NCBI GenBank assembly: GCA_022072255.1 | Contig: JAJVHZ010000058.1 | Span: 38,828-102,827, forward strand | DNA: 64,000 nt | Direction: 5' to 3' | DNA from: Gammaproteobacteria bacterium | Lineage (GTDB): Bacteria > Pseudomonadota > Gammaproteobacteria > JAJPIJ01 | Shown: positions 52,809 to 62,752 of the stretch, in pieces | How positions within the stretch are numbered: the first letter of the stretch is position 1 | How the letters are laid out: each line of letters starts with the position of its first letter | Position numbers and translations under genes: made by a program | Notes under the pieces: generated by a model | The model's input: the letters and a program-made list of their open reading frames with translations, nothing else | Database searches by the model: none | Told to the model about the DNA's origin: nothing

Positions 52809-54647
52809 ATGAAGAACCCCGAATTTTCTTGCAGTCTGATCCGATTGGCTTTGGCGATTACCCTAATGCTGTCTCTTGTGCTTGAACTGTCTCTTGCATC
52901 TGCCGCCGCGCAAGGCGGAAATGCCGACTCACCTGACTTGATGATCACTTCGATCCCTGAGTTCGGCTCGGTCTCCTCGACTTTATTGCGGGGGCGCGTG
53001 ACAAACATCAGTGCTGACAGGTACAGCGACTACAAAGTGGCTGTACTGATAGCTATTGAAGGCCTAGGTTACTACTCGAAGCCTTTTTGCACCCCGTTAT
53101 TCACTCCGATCAGCACCGACGGGACCTGGTCAGCCAATATCGTCACAGGCGGCGTTGATCAATTGGCGACAGTCATCGTCTCATACCTGGTGAGGTCGTC
53201 TTTTCAGACAACCTGCGTGCTCGGCGGCAACAATTTATCGGACTTCGATCGTGAAGCGATCGCTAAAGTTGTCATCCATCGCGATAACCCTTTAGCCAAG
53301 ACCCTCATCTGGTCTGGTATTGCCCTTGATATCAAAGAGTCTCCGGTGCCGGTTGATCCAGGCGGGAACTTATTTCGCGCCGACAACGTGTTTGTAGGTG
53401 ATCGCGGCTATCTACATTTGCGGTTGACGAAGACTTCCGACAGACGTTGGCAGGCAGGGGAGGGTTTGAGCCGGAGCATACTCGGTCGCGGCCGTTACGT
53501 CTTCTACGTCGAAACGCCCGCAGATCAACTGCCGCCCAATGCCACGCTAGGGCTTTATACTTTCGGCTTCGACCCGACGATGAGTCATCGTGAAATTGAC
53601 ATTGAGCTGGGGCGTTTCGGAAATCCAAACGCGATGAATGCCCAGTTCGTCATTCAGCCGTTCACCAACCCGAACAACATCAGACGCTTCGATCTGCCCG
53701 CAGGGCAGCGTTCGGTCCTGAGCTTCGATTGGCAGAAAGACCGCATTGCCTTCAAGGCGATGACCGCGGCGGGCGTGACGATTCAGGAATGGACATATCC
53801 AAATGCCGTGCTGCAACTGGTTGATGAGCGTTTGCGCTTCAATTTGTGGAGCGTCTTTCCGAGTTCGGACGAGCCAGATTCTGAAGCGGTGATCTCGAAG
53901 TTCGAGTTCTTTCCTGAACCCGCCTCAGTGGCATCGCTCTCGGCAGCCAACTACTCGAATGCTTACGGAATCGCCCGTGATTCGATTGTGGCGGCTTTCG
54001 GCGTCAATCTGGCGACGGTCACGCTGTCGGCGAGTTCGCTCGAACTGCCAACTTCTCTGGGCGGCACGACTGTGCGTGTGAAAGACCGCGCCGGAATTGA
54101 GCGCCTCGCGCCAATCTTCTTCGTTTCGCTGAATCAGGTGAACTACCTGTTGCCTCCGGGTACGGCTGCTGGCAAGGCGGAAGTGACGATCACTAACGGC
54201 AATGGTGTGACTTCGGCGGGCGCGATCAACGTGATCCCCGTCGCTCCGGCATTGTTCAGCGCCGATGCGAGCGGCCAGGGATTGGCTGCGGCCGTCGTTT
54301 TGCGCGTCAGAGCCGATGGCTCGCAGGTATACGAGCCGGTGGCGCGCTTCGACGAAATAAGCAGAAAGTTTGTCGCCGTTCCAATTGATCTTGGCTCGTC
54401 CAGCGATAAAGTTTTCCTGGTGCTTTTCGGCACGGGAATTCGATGGCGGCAGGCGCGTTCTACAGTGAAGGTGATGGTGGGCGGGCGAAATACCGATGTC
54501 GATTACGCCGGCCCGCAGGGCATCCTTTTCGGGCTGGATCAGGTCAATGCGCTCATTCCTCGTGAGTTGCAGGGGCGTGGAGACGTTGACACGTTGCTGA
54601 ACGTTGATGGTCAGATCAGCAACAAAGTTATGATCAATATCCGATGA
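52809..54647 (+). CDS. GH16-like protein with shared domain and TIGR03437-like C-terminus
   Basis: 612 residues from the ATG at 52809 ([10 protein letters not shown]) after AGAGGA; an upstream GTG at 52770 is less likely. A signal peptide is followed by a divergent copy of the shared domain ([24 protein letters not shown]), then the GH16-like sandwich with EIDIE at about residues 262-266. The C-terminal 240 residues match the acidobacterial TIGR03437-like domain ([26 protein letters not shown] ... [19 protein letters not shown]). It is an exported glycanase, probably cell-surface. It closes the cluster. Confidence 0.85.
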   Translation: MKNPEFSCSLIRLALAITLMLSLVLELSLASAAAQGGNADSPDLMITSIPEFGSVSSTLLRGRVTNISADRYSDYKVAVLIAIEGLGYYSKPFCTPLFTPISTDGTWSANIVTGGVDQLATVIVSYLVRSSFQTTCVLGGNNLSDFDREAIAKVVIHRDNPLAKTLIWSGIALDIKESPVPVDPGGNLFRADNVFVGDRGYLHLRLTKTSDRRWQAGEGLSRSILGRGRYVFYVETPADQLPPNATLGLYTFGFDPTMSHREIDIELGRFGNPNAMNAQFVIQPFTNPNNIRRFDLPAGQRSVLSFDWQKDRIAFKAMTAAGVTIQEWTYPNAVLQLVDERLRFNLWSVFPSSDEPDSEAVISKFEFFPEPASVASLSAANYSNAYGIARDSIVAAFGVNLATVTLSASSLELPTSLGGTTVRVKDRAGIERLAPIFFVSLNQVNYLLPPGTAAGKAEVTITNGNGVTSAGAINVIPVAPALFSADASGQGLAAAVVLRVRADGSQVYEPVARFDEISRKFVAVPIDLGSSSDKVFLVLFGTGIRWRQARSTVKVMVGGRNTDVDYAGPQGILFGLDQVNALIPRELQGRGDVDTLLNVDGQISNKVMINIR

Positions 54648-54847
54648 CCTCTAAGTTATAGGGCATCGTTAGGCCAAACCATCTGTCGAGGCGGCCTGGT
54701 GAGAAAACATATGTTTCGCTACTTCAATCTTTCGACTTTCGGTTGCAGAAGACTGCCTGCGTCTTCCTCAATTTACCCACGGAAATAAAGATCCTTGGCT
54801 GACGGGCGCGCTTCTTGAGCAGAAGCGGCGCGGCTGGCAGCCATGCC

Positions 54848-56023
54848 ATGCCGACGTCAGCATCAAACATCTTCCGCCGCGTCAATCGGCGCAGGCGCTG
54901 TCTGATTTGTGGGAAGCCGGACTGGTGCTCCTATGTTTGCGATGGGTCCATTTCGGTCTGTATGCGCGTCAGCGAGGGGGCACGGAAAATCAACCGTCAC
55001 GGCGGCGCGATCTTCATTCACGAAGATGGGCACGAAGATTGGAGCGAAGAAAGGGCGATTGAAATCCCGATTGTCGCCGATCTCCTGCAGTCGCCGATCG
55101 CCCCCATCGAAATCCGCGACTTCGTCTACGGCAGGCTGATTGCGATCAGCCCGGCCAAGCGCTACCGCAGTACATTCATCAGCGGCGACAAAGGCCTTCT
55201 CGCGCGCGGGTTGAGTGAATGTCACTTCGGCAACTACGGCGGGCTGCCGGCAGGATCGAGAGAGCGAGACTGCATCGCGCGGCAACTCCTTCAAGAGATA
55301 AGCGACCGATTCCCAGGCGCAGATTCGCTGCTGGGTGTCCCAGGATTTTGGAAGGACCACCGGGGCATTCATCTCTGGAAGCCGAAAGATTATCTCCTGC
55401 CGAGACTGCTCATTCCCGTGCGCGATGAAGCGGGGCGCATTCAGGCCTGCCAGATGCGGCTGCCGCTGGCCGTAAAGAAAAGTCCTCGGTATCTCTGGCT
55501 CTCTTCTTCCGATCTGCCGCACGGGTGCGGATCGGGCAGCCCTCTTCATTACAAATTCCGCCCCGCCGATCTCCCCCGCGATGCCCAGATCGTAGTCGTC
55601 GAAGGAGTGCTCAAGGCCGATGTCCTCTCCGCCCTTCGTCCCGATCTGCATATCGTCGCAACGCCCTGCGTGACGGCCAATCACGACGCACTCGTCGAAC
55701 TCACACACTGCCGGCGTATATGGATCGCCTTCGATCAAGACAGCTATTCAAATGAAGCGGTCTGCTTTCATCTGGCTTCACTCGTTGCCAGGCGGATGCG
55801 GCGGGAAAGGACGCTTGCGACGACGCGCATCGCTTCGTGGGACAGCCAGGTCAAAGGAATTGACGACGCTGCCGTTCGCAACCTTCCGATCACATCCATT
55901 AGCGTTCGATCCTGGCTCAATCGCCTCAGTCCCCACTTCCGGCAGATCGCAATGACGCGCTTCGCCGAGCTCGGCGCGTTTCCCATCAAGACGAAAAACA
56001 GAAGCGGTTTGCAAGTGAGGTGA
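54848..56023 (+). CDS. Plasmid primase/Toprim-like protein
   Basis: 391 residues from the ATG at 54848 (MPTSASNIFRR). The N-terminus has a zinc-finger pattern (CLICGKPDWCSYVCDGSISVCMR). The second half resembles the DUF3854/Toprim domain: IVVVEGVLKADVLSALRPDLHIVATPC (near 245), then RIWIAFDQDSYSNEAV with a DxD-like centre. Such proteins prime or load during plasmid replication or conjugation. It is followed by the large methylase/helicase gene. The family is by pattern. Confidence 0.7.
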   Translation: MPTSASNIFRRVNRRRRCLICGKPDWCSYVCDGSISVCMRVSEGARKINRHGGAIFIHEDGHEDWSEERAIEIPIVADLLQSPIAPIEIRDFVYGRLIAISPAKRYRSTFISGDKGLLARGLSECHFGNYGGLPAGSRERDCIARQLLQEISDRFPGADSLLGVPGFWKDHRGIHLWKPKDYLLPRLLIPVRDEAGRIQACQMRLPLAVKKSPRYLWLSSSDLPHGCGSGSPLHYKFRPADLPRDAQIVVVEGVLKADVLSALRPDLHIVATPCVTANHDALVELTHCRRIWIAFDQDSYSNEAVCFHLASLVARRMRRERTLATTRIASWDSQVKGIDDAAVRNLPITSISVRSWLNRLSPHFRQIAMTRFAELGAFPIKTKNRSGLQVR

Positions 56024-56079
56024 TCGGCGGCAGCTCCGTCCGCTGCTGATCGCCAACTTGCATCAGGGGGGAGTTTCCG

Positions 56080-59000
56080 ATGACCGCTTTTGCTGACTTC
56101 CGGTTCGCGCCGGGCGAAGACCTTGCCGACCTCGGCGGCCCGGCTTCTCGATTCAATCACAATGTCGCCGCAATCAAACTGCTCAAATCCCTTGGAGCGG
56201 AATCCCGCGCGCCCGGGCGTCTGACGCCGGCGGAGCAACAGACGCTCGTGCGGTATTCGGGCTGGGGCGATAGTGAAGTGCTGGAACGGCTCTTTCCCGA
56301 CGGAGCTTACCGGCAAGCTCCGATCCATCCGTCGCTGGCAGGACTCCTGACCGAGGAAGAGCGGGAGCAGGTGACCTCGAGCGCGCTCAACGCCCACTAC
56401 ACCGCGATCCCGATCATCCGCGCGATCTACGATGCGTTGGATCACCTGGGCATCGGGAATCTGCCCGCCCTTCGCGTGCTCGAACCGGCGGCGGGCATCG
56501 GCCATTTCTTCGGCGCGATGCCGGCGGAGATCGCGGCCAAAGCCGAGCGCGTGGCCGTCGAACTCGATTCGATCACCGCGCGCATCCTCGCGTTTCTCTA
56601 CCCGAACGCGAAGATCTTCCAGCAGGGCTTTGAAGAGACCGCGCTGCCGAACGATTACTTCGATCTGGCCCTCAGTAATGCGCCCTTCGGCAATTACGCA
56701 GTTCACGACCCGCGGATCAAAGAGCGCCATCTCAAAGCCGCCATCCACGATTACTACTTCGCGCGCAGCCTCCGGCTGGTGAAACCGGGCGGGATCATCG
56801 CGTTCATCACGTCGCGCTACACGCTCGATAAAGTGAATCCGCGCGTGCGCCGGCACATCGCCGAACACGCGGAATTGCTCGCCGCGGCGCGCCTGCCCGA
56901 GAGCGCCTTTCGCAAGAACGCCGGCACAGAAGTCGTGACCGACGTGTTGATCCTGCGACGGAAGGCACCACCAAGCGGCGTTGATAACAAGCTCGCCTGG
57001 ATTGATACGGACGCCTTACCGAACGCCGAGGAATACCGGGTCCCGGTCAACCGGCTCTACATCGAACGCCCGGAGCTGATGCTGGGCGTCCCCGGATGTT
57101 CGCGCGGAATGTATGGCGATCACGAGTTCACGTTGAAACCGGACGGGCGCGATCTCGCCGCCGCCTTGCGTGATACGCTGATTTCGCAATTGCCCCCTCA
57201 GGCGATCGCGGCGGCGGCGAATCTATCCACTTCGGCGCCATTGCCGGTGGAGGATGCACAGGAGAAAGAGAAGGCCGGCGCCGTTGATCTCGACCGCCTC
57301 TCCGGAATTTCTCGCCAGCGAGCCTCGCTCCTGCTCGACCTCTACTCGGCGGCCAAACAGGTCATCAGGCTTCAACTTCTCGACGCCGAGGACGAGAAAT
57401 TGGCTGAAGCGCAGCGCGAGTTGAACAGCCTCTACCTGCGATTCACGGCGCGGTACGGCCCTATCAACGCCAAACAAAACTTGAAAGATCTCGACCGCCG
57501 CTCACCCCTCGTGCCTTTCCTGCGCGCACTGGAAGAACCGGCGGGCAAAGGATCGTGGAAACGCGCGGCGATCTTTCATTCCCGAACGATCCGCCCGCGC
57601 AAAGACTTCGCCCAAATCTCCTCGCCCAAAGACGCGCTGTTCTTCTGTCTGAACGAAACGGGGCGCGTTGACCTCGACCGCATCGCCGCGATGACGGGGC
57701 AAACGAAGGAAGAAGCCGCAGGCGCGTTGCGCGGGCTGATCTTTGAGACCACTTCCGGCGGTTGGGCGACCGCCGACGAGTATTTGTCAGGCAACGTGGT
57801 CGAGAAGCTCAAAGAGGCGCGGGCCGCGACGGCGCTCAATCCCCGCTTTCAGGAGAGCATCGAGGCGCTCACTGCTGTGCAGCCCGCGCCGCTCGGAACC
57901 GAGGAGATCGCCGCGCGGCTCGGATCGGGCTGGATTCCGCCGGATGTCGTTCGGCAATTCATTCGCGAGATCGTCCCGCAGTTCGACGGCCAGGTGAAAT
58001 ACGTCGAAAGCCTGGGCGCCTGGAAAATCGAAGGCTCCAATTACTGGGCGCGCTACTCGATCGAGGCGACGCAAACCTGGGGCACGGCGCGAATGAATGC
58101 GATTGACCTTCTGGATGATGGGCTTAACCTTCGCCAGCCTGTGATCTACGACGAGATTGACGAGCCGGCGGGAACGCGGCGCGTCCTCAACGACACCGAG
58201 ACGGTCGCCGCGCAAGCGAAACTGGCGGAGATCAAAATGAAGTTTGTTGAATGGCTCTGGAGCAGCGAGTCGAGGGCGCGCGAACTCTGCGCGATCTACA
58301 ACGAGCGGTACAACTGCCTGCGCGAGCGGCGCTACGACGGCAGCCACCTGCAATTGCCCGGAATGAATTCGAGCATCACGCTCCGGCCCCACCAGCTCGA
58401 TGGAATCGCCCGAATTCTGCAAAGCAAAGCGACGCTTCTCGGTCATTGCGTAGGAGCGGGCAAGACTTTCCTGATGGTTGCGGCGGCGATGGAGTTGAAG
58501 CGATTGGGCCTCTGTCACAAGACGATGGCCGTTGTCCCGAATCACCTGCCCGCGCAGTGGGAGGCCGAGGCGCGGCGGCTCTACCCGGACATCAACGTAC
58601 TCGCTCCGTCAAAAGATGAACTGAGTGCGTCGCAACGCGGCGAACTGCTCTCCCGCATTTCAACCGGCGATTGGGATCTCATCATCGTCCCTCACACAAG
58701 CTTCAAAATGCTCCCTGTCGCACCCGATACCATCGCGCGGTACATCCAGCGCGAGATTGACGTGCTCAGGGAATACCTCGAAAGCATTCCGAAAGACGAG
58801 CGCGGCGACCATCGAAAGACGATCAAGGAGATCGAGCGAGCCATCAAGAAGCTCGAAGTGAAGCTGAAGGATTGCGAAAGCGCCATTCTGCGCGACTCCA
58901 AACACACGATCACGTGGGAAGAGTTGGGCGTTGACTGTCTGTTCGTCGATGAGTGCCACCTCTACAAAAATTTATACTGCCCGACAAAAATGAGAAACGT

Positions 59001-59691
59001 CGCCGGGCTCCCGACCGCCGATTCGCAGCGGGCCTTCGACGCGTTCATCAAAGTCCGGTCGCTGCTCGACGGCGGCGGGCGCGTAGTCTTCGCGACGGCG
59101 ACGCCGGTGAGCAACACGCTGGCCGAAGTTTACGTGATGATGAAGTTCCTGCAGCTCGACACGCTCGAAGAGATGGGCATCGCGCACTTCGACGCCTGGA
59201 CGCAGCTCTTCGCCGAAACCAGCCAGGGGCTGGAGATGAAGCCTGACTGCTCCGGATTTCGGGTCAATACCCGCTTCTGTAAATTCACGAACCTGCCGGA
59301 GCTCGCCGCGCTCTGGCGGCAGGTGCTGGATGTGAAGAACGCCGATCAGCTCAATCTGCCTCGCCCGCGGATCGCTGGCGGCGCGCCGCAGGTCATCACG
59401 ATCCCGGCCAGCCCCGAACTCAAACGGTTCGTCAAAAACCTGGCGGCTCGCGTCGAGGCGATCAAGAGCCGGCGCGTTTCGCCCGAGGCGGACAACATGC
59501 TCAAGATCACGACCGAAGGCCGGAAGGCCGCGCTCGACATCCGCCTGGTGATGCCGGATGCGCCACGCCCTGCCTATTCCAAGATCGAAGCCGTCGCCGA
59601 CAAGATCGCCGAGTTCTACAAACAATCGCAACATCTGCGAGGTGCTCAGGCCATCTTCAGTGACCTCGGCGTCCCGGTCAGAAGGAGGTAG
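56080..59691 (+). CDS. N6-methylase/SNF2 helicase, first part (split gene)
   Basis: A 1203-residue protein. The N-terminal methylase domain has VLEPAAGIGHFFGAMP (about 133) and the catalytic SNAPFG (199-204, in place of NPPY/NPPF). It is followed by a helicase lobe with Walker A GAGKTF (about 792-797) and the DEAH-type motif VDECHLYKN (about 953). The second helicase lobe starts (AQAIFSDLGVP) and then stops at 59691. In the plasmid family I know, one polypeptide of about 1700 residues includes the rest, which here lies in a separate gene at 60129. The last residues (VRRR) come from the Shine-Dalgarno of the next gene. Confidence 0.82.
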   Translation: MTAFADFRFAPGEDLADLGGPASRFNHNVAAIKLLKSLGAESRAPGRLTPAEQQTLVRYSGWGDSEVLERLFPDGAYRQAPIHPSLAGLLTEEEREQVTSSALNAHYTAIPIIRAIYDALDHLGIGNLPALRVLEPAAGIGHFFGAMPAEIAAKAERVAVELDSITARILAFLYPNAKIFQQGFEETALPNDYFDLALSNAPFGNYAVHDPRIKERHLKAAIHDYYFARSLRLVKPGGIIAFITSRYTLDKVNPRVRRHIAEHAELLAAARLPESAFRKNAGTEVVTDVLILRRKAPPSGVDNKLAWIDTDALPNAEEYRVPVNRLYIERPELMLGVPGCSRGMYGDHEFTLKPDGRDLAAALRDTLISQLPPQAIAAAANLSTSAPLPVEDAQEKEKAGAVDLDRLSGISRQRASLLLDLYSAAKQVIRLQLLDAEDEKLAEAQRELNSLYLRFTARYGPINAKQNLKDLDRRSPLVPFLRALEEPAGKGSWKRAAIFHSRTIRPRKDFAQISSPKDALFFCLNETGRVDLDRIAAMTGQTKEEAAGALRGLIFETTSGGWATADEYLSGNVVEKLKEARAATALNPRFQESIEALTAVQPAPLGTEEIAARLGSGWIPPDVVRQFIREIVPQFDGQVKYVESLGAWKIEGSNYWARYSIEATQTWGTARMNAIDLLDDGLNLRQPVIYDEIDEPAGTRRVLNDTETVAAQAKLAEIKMKFVEWLWSSESRARELCAIYNERYNCLRERRYDGSHLQLPGMNSSITLRPHQLDGIARILQSKATLLGHCVGAGKTFLMVAAAMELKRLGLCHKTMAVVPNHLPAQWEAEARRLYPDINVLAPSKDELSASQRGELLSRISTGDWDLIIVPHTSFKMLPVAPDTIARYIQREIDVLREYLESIPKDERGDHRKTIKEIERAIKKLEVKLKDCESAILRDSKHTITWEELGVDCLFVDECHLYKNLYCPTKMRNVAGLPTADSQRAFDAFIKVRSLLDGGGRVVFATATPVSNTLAEVYVMMKFLQLDTLEEMGIAHFDAWTQLFAETSQGLEMKPDCSGFRVNTRFCKFTNLPELAALWRQVLDVKNADQLNLPRPRIAGGAPQVITIPASPELKRFVKNLAARVEAIKSRRVSPEADNMLKITTEGRKAALDIRLVMPDAPRPAYSKIEAVADKIAEFYKQSQHLRGAQAIFSDLGVPVRRR

Positions 59692-59694
59692 CAG

Positions 59695-60096
59695 ATGGTT
59701 CGATATGAAATTGTTCCTGATTGTGACGGCGTGAGCGTTCGTATCTTTGACGCGCCGGCGGAAGGCTGGCGCACGCTATTTGTAGAAAAGGACGGAATGA
59801 TCGCCAGGTATGAGGACGAATGCGCCGCGGCTTCCGGCGTGCGAGTTTATGAAGGCTCGGACAAGAGCGGCGTGTTCGAGGTGGAACTTGATGTCTATCT
59901 GGAAGCCGCCGCCACTGGCAGGGCGCTCGGCGCCTGCGGCCTGCCGTCGCTCGTTCGATTTGGCGAAGCGGATCATTTCGTTTACGCCACTTTCACCCTG
60001 GCGGAGCTATTCGTCCGGCAATCCACGCTTCACATCATCGGATACAAGAACGGCGGTTCCATTTTCAGCGCGGGCTGGGATGCGGTCGCCGCCTGA
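59695..60096 (+). CDS. Small ORF inserted between helicase halves
   Basis: A 133-residue protein with its own AAGGAGG (59682-59688) overlapping the end of the upstream gene. It is mixed strand/helix (VSVRIFDAPAEGWRTLFVEKDGM, LVRFGEADHFVYATFTLAELFV). No homing-endonuclease, intein or transposase motif is seen. It separates the two helicase parts and is probably co-transcribed with them. The function is unknown. Confidence 0.6.
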   Translation: MVRYEIVPDCDGVSVRIFDAPAEGWRTLFVEKDGMIARYEDECAAASGVRVYEGSDKSGVFEVELDVYLEAAATGRALGACGLPSLVRFGEADHFVYATFTLAELFVRQSTLHIIGYKNGGSIFSAGWDAVAA

Positions 60097-60128
60097 GACC
60101 TGGCAATCGGTAATCAAAGGAAGATTCA

Positions 60129-61769
60129 ATGACTGACGACTTCGATTCCACTGAGTTGACAGAAGAGTCGTATGAAACCGCCGCCGAGATTTTGGCCCGC
60201 GACAGCGTCTACGGCGAGATCAAACGCGCTCTCATCGTTCGCGGCATTCCGGCGGAAGAGATCGCTTTCATTCACGATTACACAACGCCTGCAAAAAAGG
60301 CCAGAGTTTTTGCCGAGGTGAACGCCGGAAAGATTCGCGTGTTGATCGGCTCGACAGAGAAGATGGGGATCGGATCCAATTTTCAGGAGCGGTTGGTGGG
60401 ATTGCACCACCTTAGCCCGTGTTTTCGGCCCGCGGACATTCAGCAACGCGAAGGCAGAATATTGCGCCAGGGGAATATTTTCCCCGAAGTTCATATCTGC
60501 ACCTACGTTACCGAAAATTCCTTCGATGCGTTCATGTGGGGGCTTGTCGAGAGCAAGGCGCGCTTCATCAGCCAGATCATGGCCGGTGAAGTGACCGCGC
60601 GCACCGCCGAAGACGTGGATCAATTGGTGATGACCGCCGCGCAGATCAAGGCCATCGCCAGCGGCAACCCGCAGATTCTCGAAAAGGTCGCCGTGGAAGT
60701 CGAACTGACGAAGCTCGAACGGCTCTACAGCGCGTGGAGCGCGAGCCGGCAGCGGCTGCGTCGGCAGATGGAATCGCTGCCATCGTATCTGGAATCAGTC
60801 ACGCGCGAAATCGCCAGCCACCAGAAGACCATCGCGACGCGAGATCAAAATGAACGGGACGATTTCACGATTGAGTTGAGACGAGACGTCTCGTCGGAAG
60901 AGGCCCTCACTTTCACCGATCGCGGGCGCGCCGGCGCACATCTGCGGCAACTTTGCTTTGTCGTCGCCCGTGAATCCCGGTCCACAGGCGGGATCACCAG
61001 GCTCATCGGCCGTTATCGCGGCTTCGAGATCATCGCTCGCGCTTCGGGCAGACAACTCGATGCGCTCAGTTCACTCTTTTCCGAGACCGATCTGTTTCTG
61101 CGCGCTGGCGAGGGCGAACCGAGCTACGGCATCAATCTCGGCGAAAGCGACGCCGGCGTCACTCAATCAATGGATGCGCAACTGCGCGGGTTGGAAGGGA
61201 AGCTGGAGAAGTCGCTCGCCGCGCAAGCCGAGCTTGAGCACCGGCAACAGCAAATCACCGCCGAGTTGAACAAGGGCTTTGAGCCTGCGGCCAGGTATGA
61301 AGAACTCAGGCTTCGCCTCAATACGCTCAATCGAGAACTCACGAAAGCCGGCGTGGAAATCGAAGGCTCTCCCGAATTGTCGAACCTCGATGAAGAGGCG
61401 TTCCACCCCGTCGAATCCGGGGTCAGCGTTCATCAAATCCTTAGTCTCACGGAGCAGTCTGTTGGAGCGGGGGAAGAAAAGGTCGTTGCCTTCGACGGCC
61501 AGATGCCAATCGTTTCAGAGACTTCTGTGGTTGAGCCCAAATGCGTGATTGGGGGTGCGGCTGCGGCTGATCCTCGACTGGCGCAGAGCGATAACGGGGC
61601 TAATGGAACTTGCACAATGGTTGAAGCCGAGGATCAATCGAAGAATGGGTTATTCACCCTGCCCGATAAAGAATATATTCAACGATCAGCTCCGGCAGAA
61701 CGCGTAGCAGCTTCGAAGAGCGCCACGGCAAGAGGGCCATCCCAACAGATGTGCTTCAACTGGTCCTGA
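60129..61769 (+). CDS. SNF2 helicase, second RecA lobe (split gene)
   Basis: 546 residues from the ATG at 60129 after GGAAGATTCA. The N-terminal region (SVYGEIKRALIVRGIPAEEIAFIHDY) continues the second lobe, with motif V (IGSTEKMGIGSNFQERLV) and motif VI QQREGRILRQG (about 104-114), carrying the arginine fingers. A long coiled-coil region and a variable tail follow. Together with the 56080 gene it would reconstitute the full plasmid helicase. It has its own start signal, so it may be translated as a separate subunit. Confidence 0.8.
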   Translation: MTDDFDSTELTEESYETAAEILARDSVYGEIKRALIVRGIPAEEIAFIHDYTTPAKKARVFAEVNAGKIRVLIGSTEKMGIGSNFQERLVGLHHLSPCFRPADIQQREGRILRQGNIFPEVHICTYVTENSFDAFMWGLVESKARFISQIMAGEVTARTAEDVDQLVMTAAQIKAIASGNPQILEKVAVEVELTKLERLYSAWSASRQRLRRQMESLPSYLESVTREIASHQKTIATRDQNERDDFTIELRRDVSSEEALTFTDRGRAGAHLRQLCFVVARESRSTGGITRLIGRYRGFEIIARASGRQLDALSSLFSETDLFLRAGEGEPSYGINLGESDAGVTQSMDAQLRGLEGKLEKSLAAQAELEHRQQQITAELNKGFEPAARYEELRLRLNTLNRELTKAGVEIEGSPELSNLDEEAFHPVESGVSVHQILSLTEQSVGAGEEKVVAFDGQMPIVSETSVVEPKCVIGGAAAADPRLAQSDNGANGTCTMVEAEDQSKNGLFTLPDKEYIQRSAPAERVAASKSATARGPSQQMCFNWS

Positions 61770-62012
61770 TGCCGTTTGAGGAGGAGCAAAAGTAAAGCGT
61801 GTGCCAGCTTCATTTCTGATGTGAGAACGACACTTGTACGGAAAACGCCTCTCAATTTCTAGACGAAGCGTTAAGAATTTCGGCCGATTTGAACTGATGA
61901 TAGTAACATTATGGTTGTCTTGTTGCTATTGGCAATATTTTCCAATGTTAGTTATGGGATGAATGGAATAGGTAGTTGGTTTAGTTCAGGCAAGAGCATA
62001 GGCATAAGATTG
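61770..62012. other. Intergenic region between helicase and pentapeptide gene
   Basis: About 240 bp between convergent genes. AT-rich toward the end; nothing else was recognised. Confidence 0.4.
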
Positions 62013-62726
62013 CTAGAGTAGCTTAAGTTTAAGGTGAGATTGAGCTAAAACCATTTCGCTTTTGTCAAAGTCATATGGGAATTTTGTCTCATTATCGTAA
62101 ATGGCTCCTTTCCATATTACGTTTGAAATGTTGGCATTGGTAAGGTCGGCTCCTCGTAAATCTGCCTCTTGTAAATCCGCATACTCTAACATTGCTCCCC
62201 ATAAACGCGCTCTCCTTAAGTCTGCTGTCGTGAGAACCGCCTCCTTAAGGTTGATTTCGTCCATTATAGCGTATCTGAAATCTGCATCTTTGAATAAGGC
62301 TTTATAACACCGGGCTTGCGTAAGGTCGCTTCTAATCAATTTCACCCCAGTCAAATCGACCTGCTGCAAGCCGCTGTTTGAAAGATCTATCTCGTACACG
62401 CCTTGTTCGTTTAAGCGCCTAATGCTGATCAGGTTTTTCTTTCTCGCCATCACGGAGTCGTCATTTCTCCATAGATCTATTTCCTCTCTGTGTCGCTGTA
62501 CTTCTATCCGAACCTCTCCTCTTCTGTTCAGCCAGAAAATCAGTATCCCAATAAAAAGAATATCAAACAAGGTATTATGAATGCCTGATACCAGGTTCTT
62601 CCAGAAGTCACCGGAATGGTAATAACCCACTTTATAGGTAATGGAACAGAGGCCGGCAGCAGCAAGCCCCCAGGCTAGTAGCGTAGTACGAATAGGATTA
62701 TTTCTTATTTTTGAAGGCCGAGGCAT
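62013..62726 (-). CDS. Two-TM pentapeptide-repeat protein, putative effector
   Basis: 237 residues from the ATG at 62726 (MPRPSKIRNN); the frame also opens at a TTG at 62762, overlapping the cyclase-like gene. Two TM helices (LLAWGLAAAGLCSITYKVGYY and NTLFDILFIGILIFWL) lie in the first 75 residues. From about residue 115 there are pentapeptide repeats (VDLTGVKLIRSDLTQ, ADLQEADLRGADLTNANI) forming a right-handed beta-helix. It directly follows the cyclase-like gene. Membrane proteins are common effectors of cyclase-based defence; this one would be a new type. Confidence 0.72.
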   Translation of the reverse strand: MPRPSKIRNNPIRTTLLAWGLAAAGLCSITYKVGYYHSGDFWKNLVSGIHNTLFDILFIGILIFWLNRRGEVRIEVQRHREEIDLWRNDDSVMARKKNLISIRRLNEQGVYEIDLSNSGLQQVDLTGVKLIRSDLTQARCYKALFKDADFRYAIMDEINLKEAVLTTADLRRARLWGAMLEYADLQEADLRGADLTNANISNVIWKGAIYDNETKFPYDFDKSEMVLAQSHLKLKLL

Positions 62727-62752
62727 AACAATCCTAATAACCCATCCTGAAG

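Noticed and set aside
54863..55738. Minus-strand frame of about 291 residues
   Set aside because: Antisense shadow of the primase-like gene.
55768..56868. Minus-strand frame of about 366 residues
   Set aside because: Antisense to the primase and methylase genes, composition like a shadow frame, no domain.
57787..58545. Minus-strand frame of about 252 residues
   Set aside because: Shadow of the helicase gene; arginine-rich composition and no domain.
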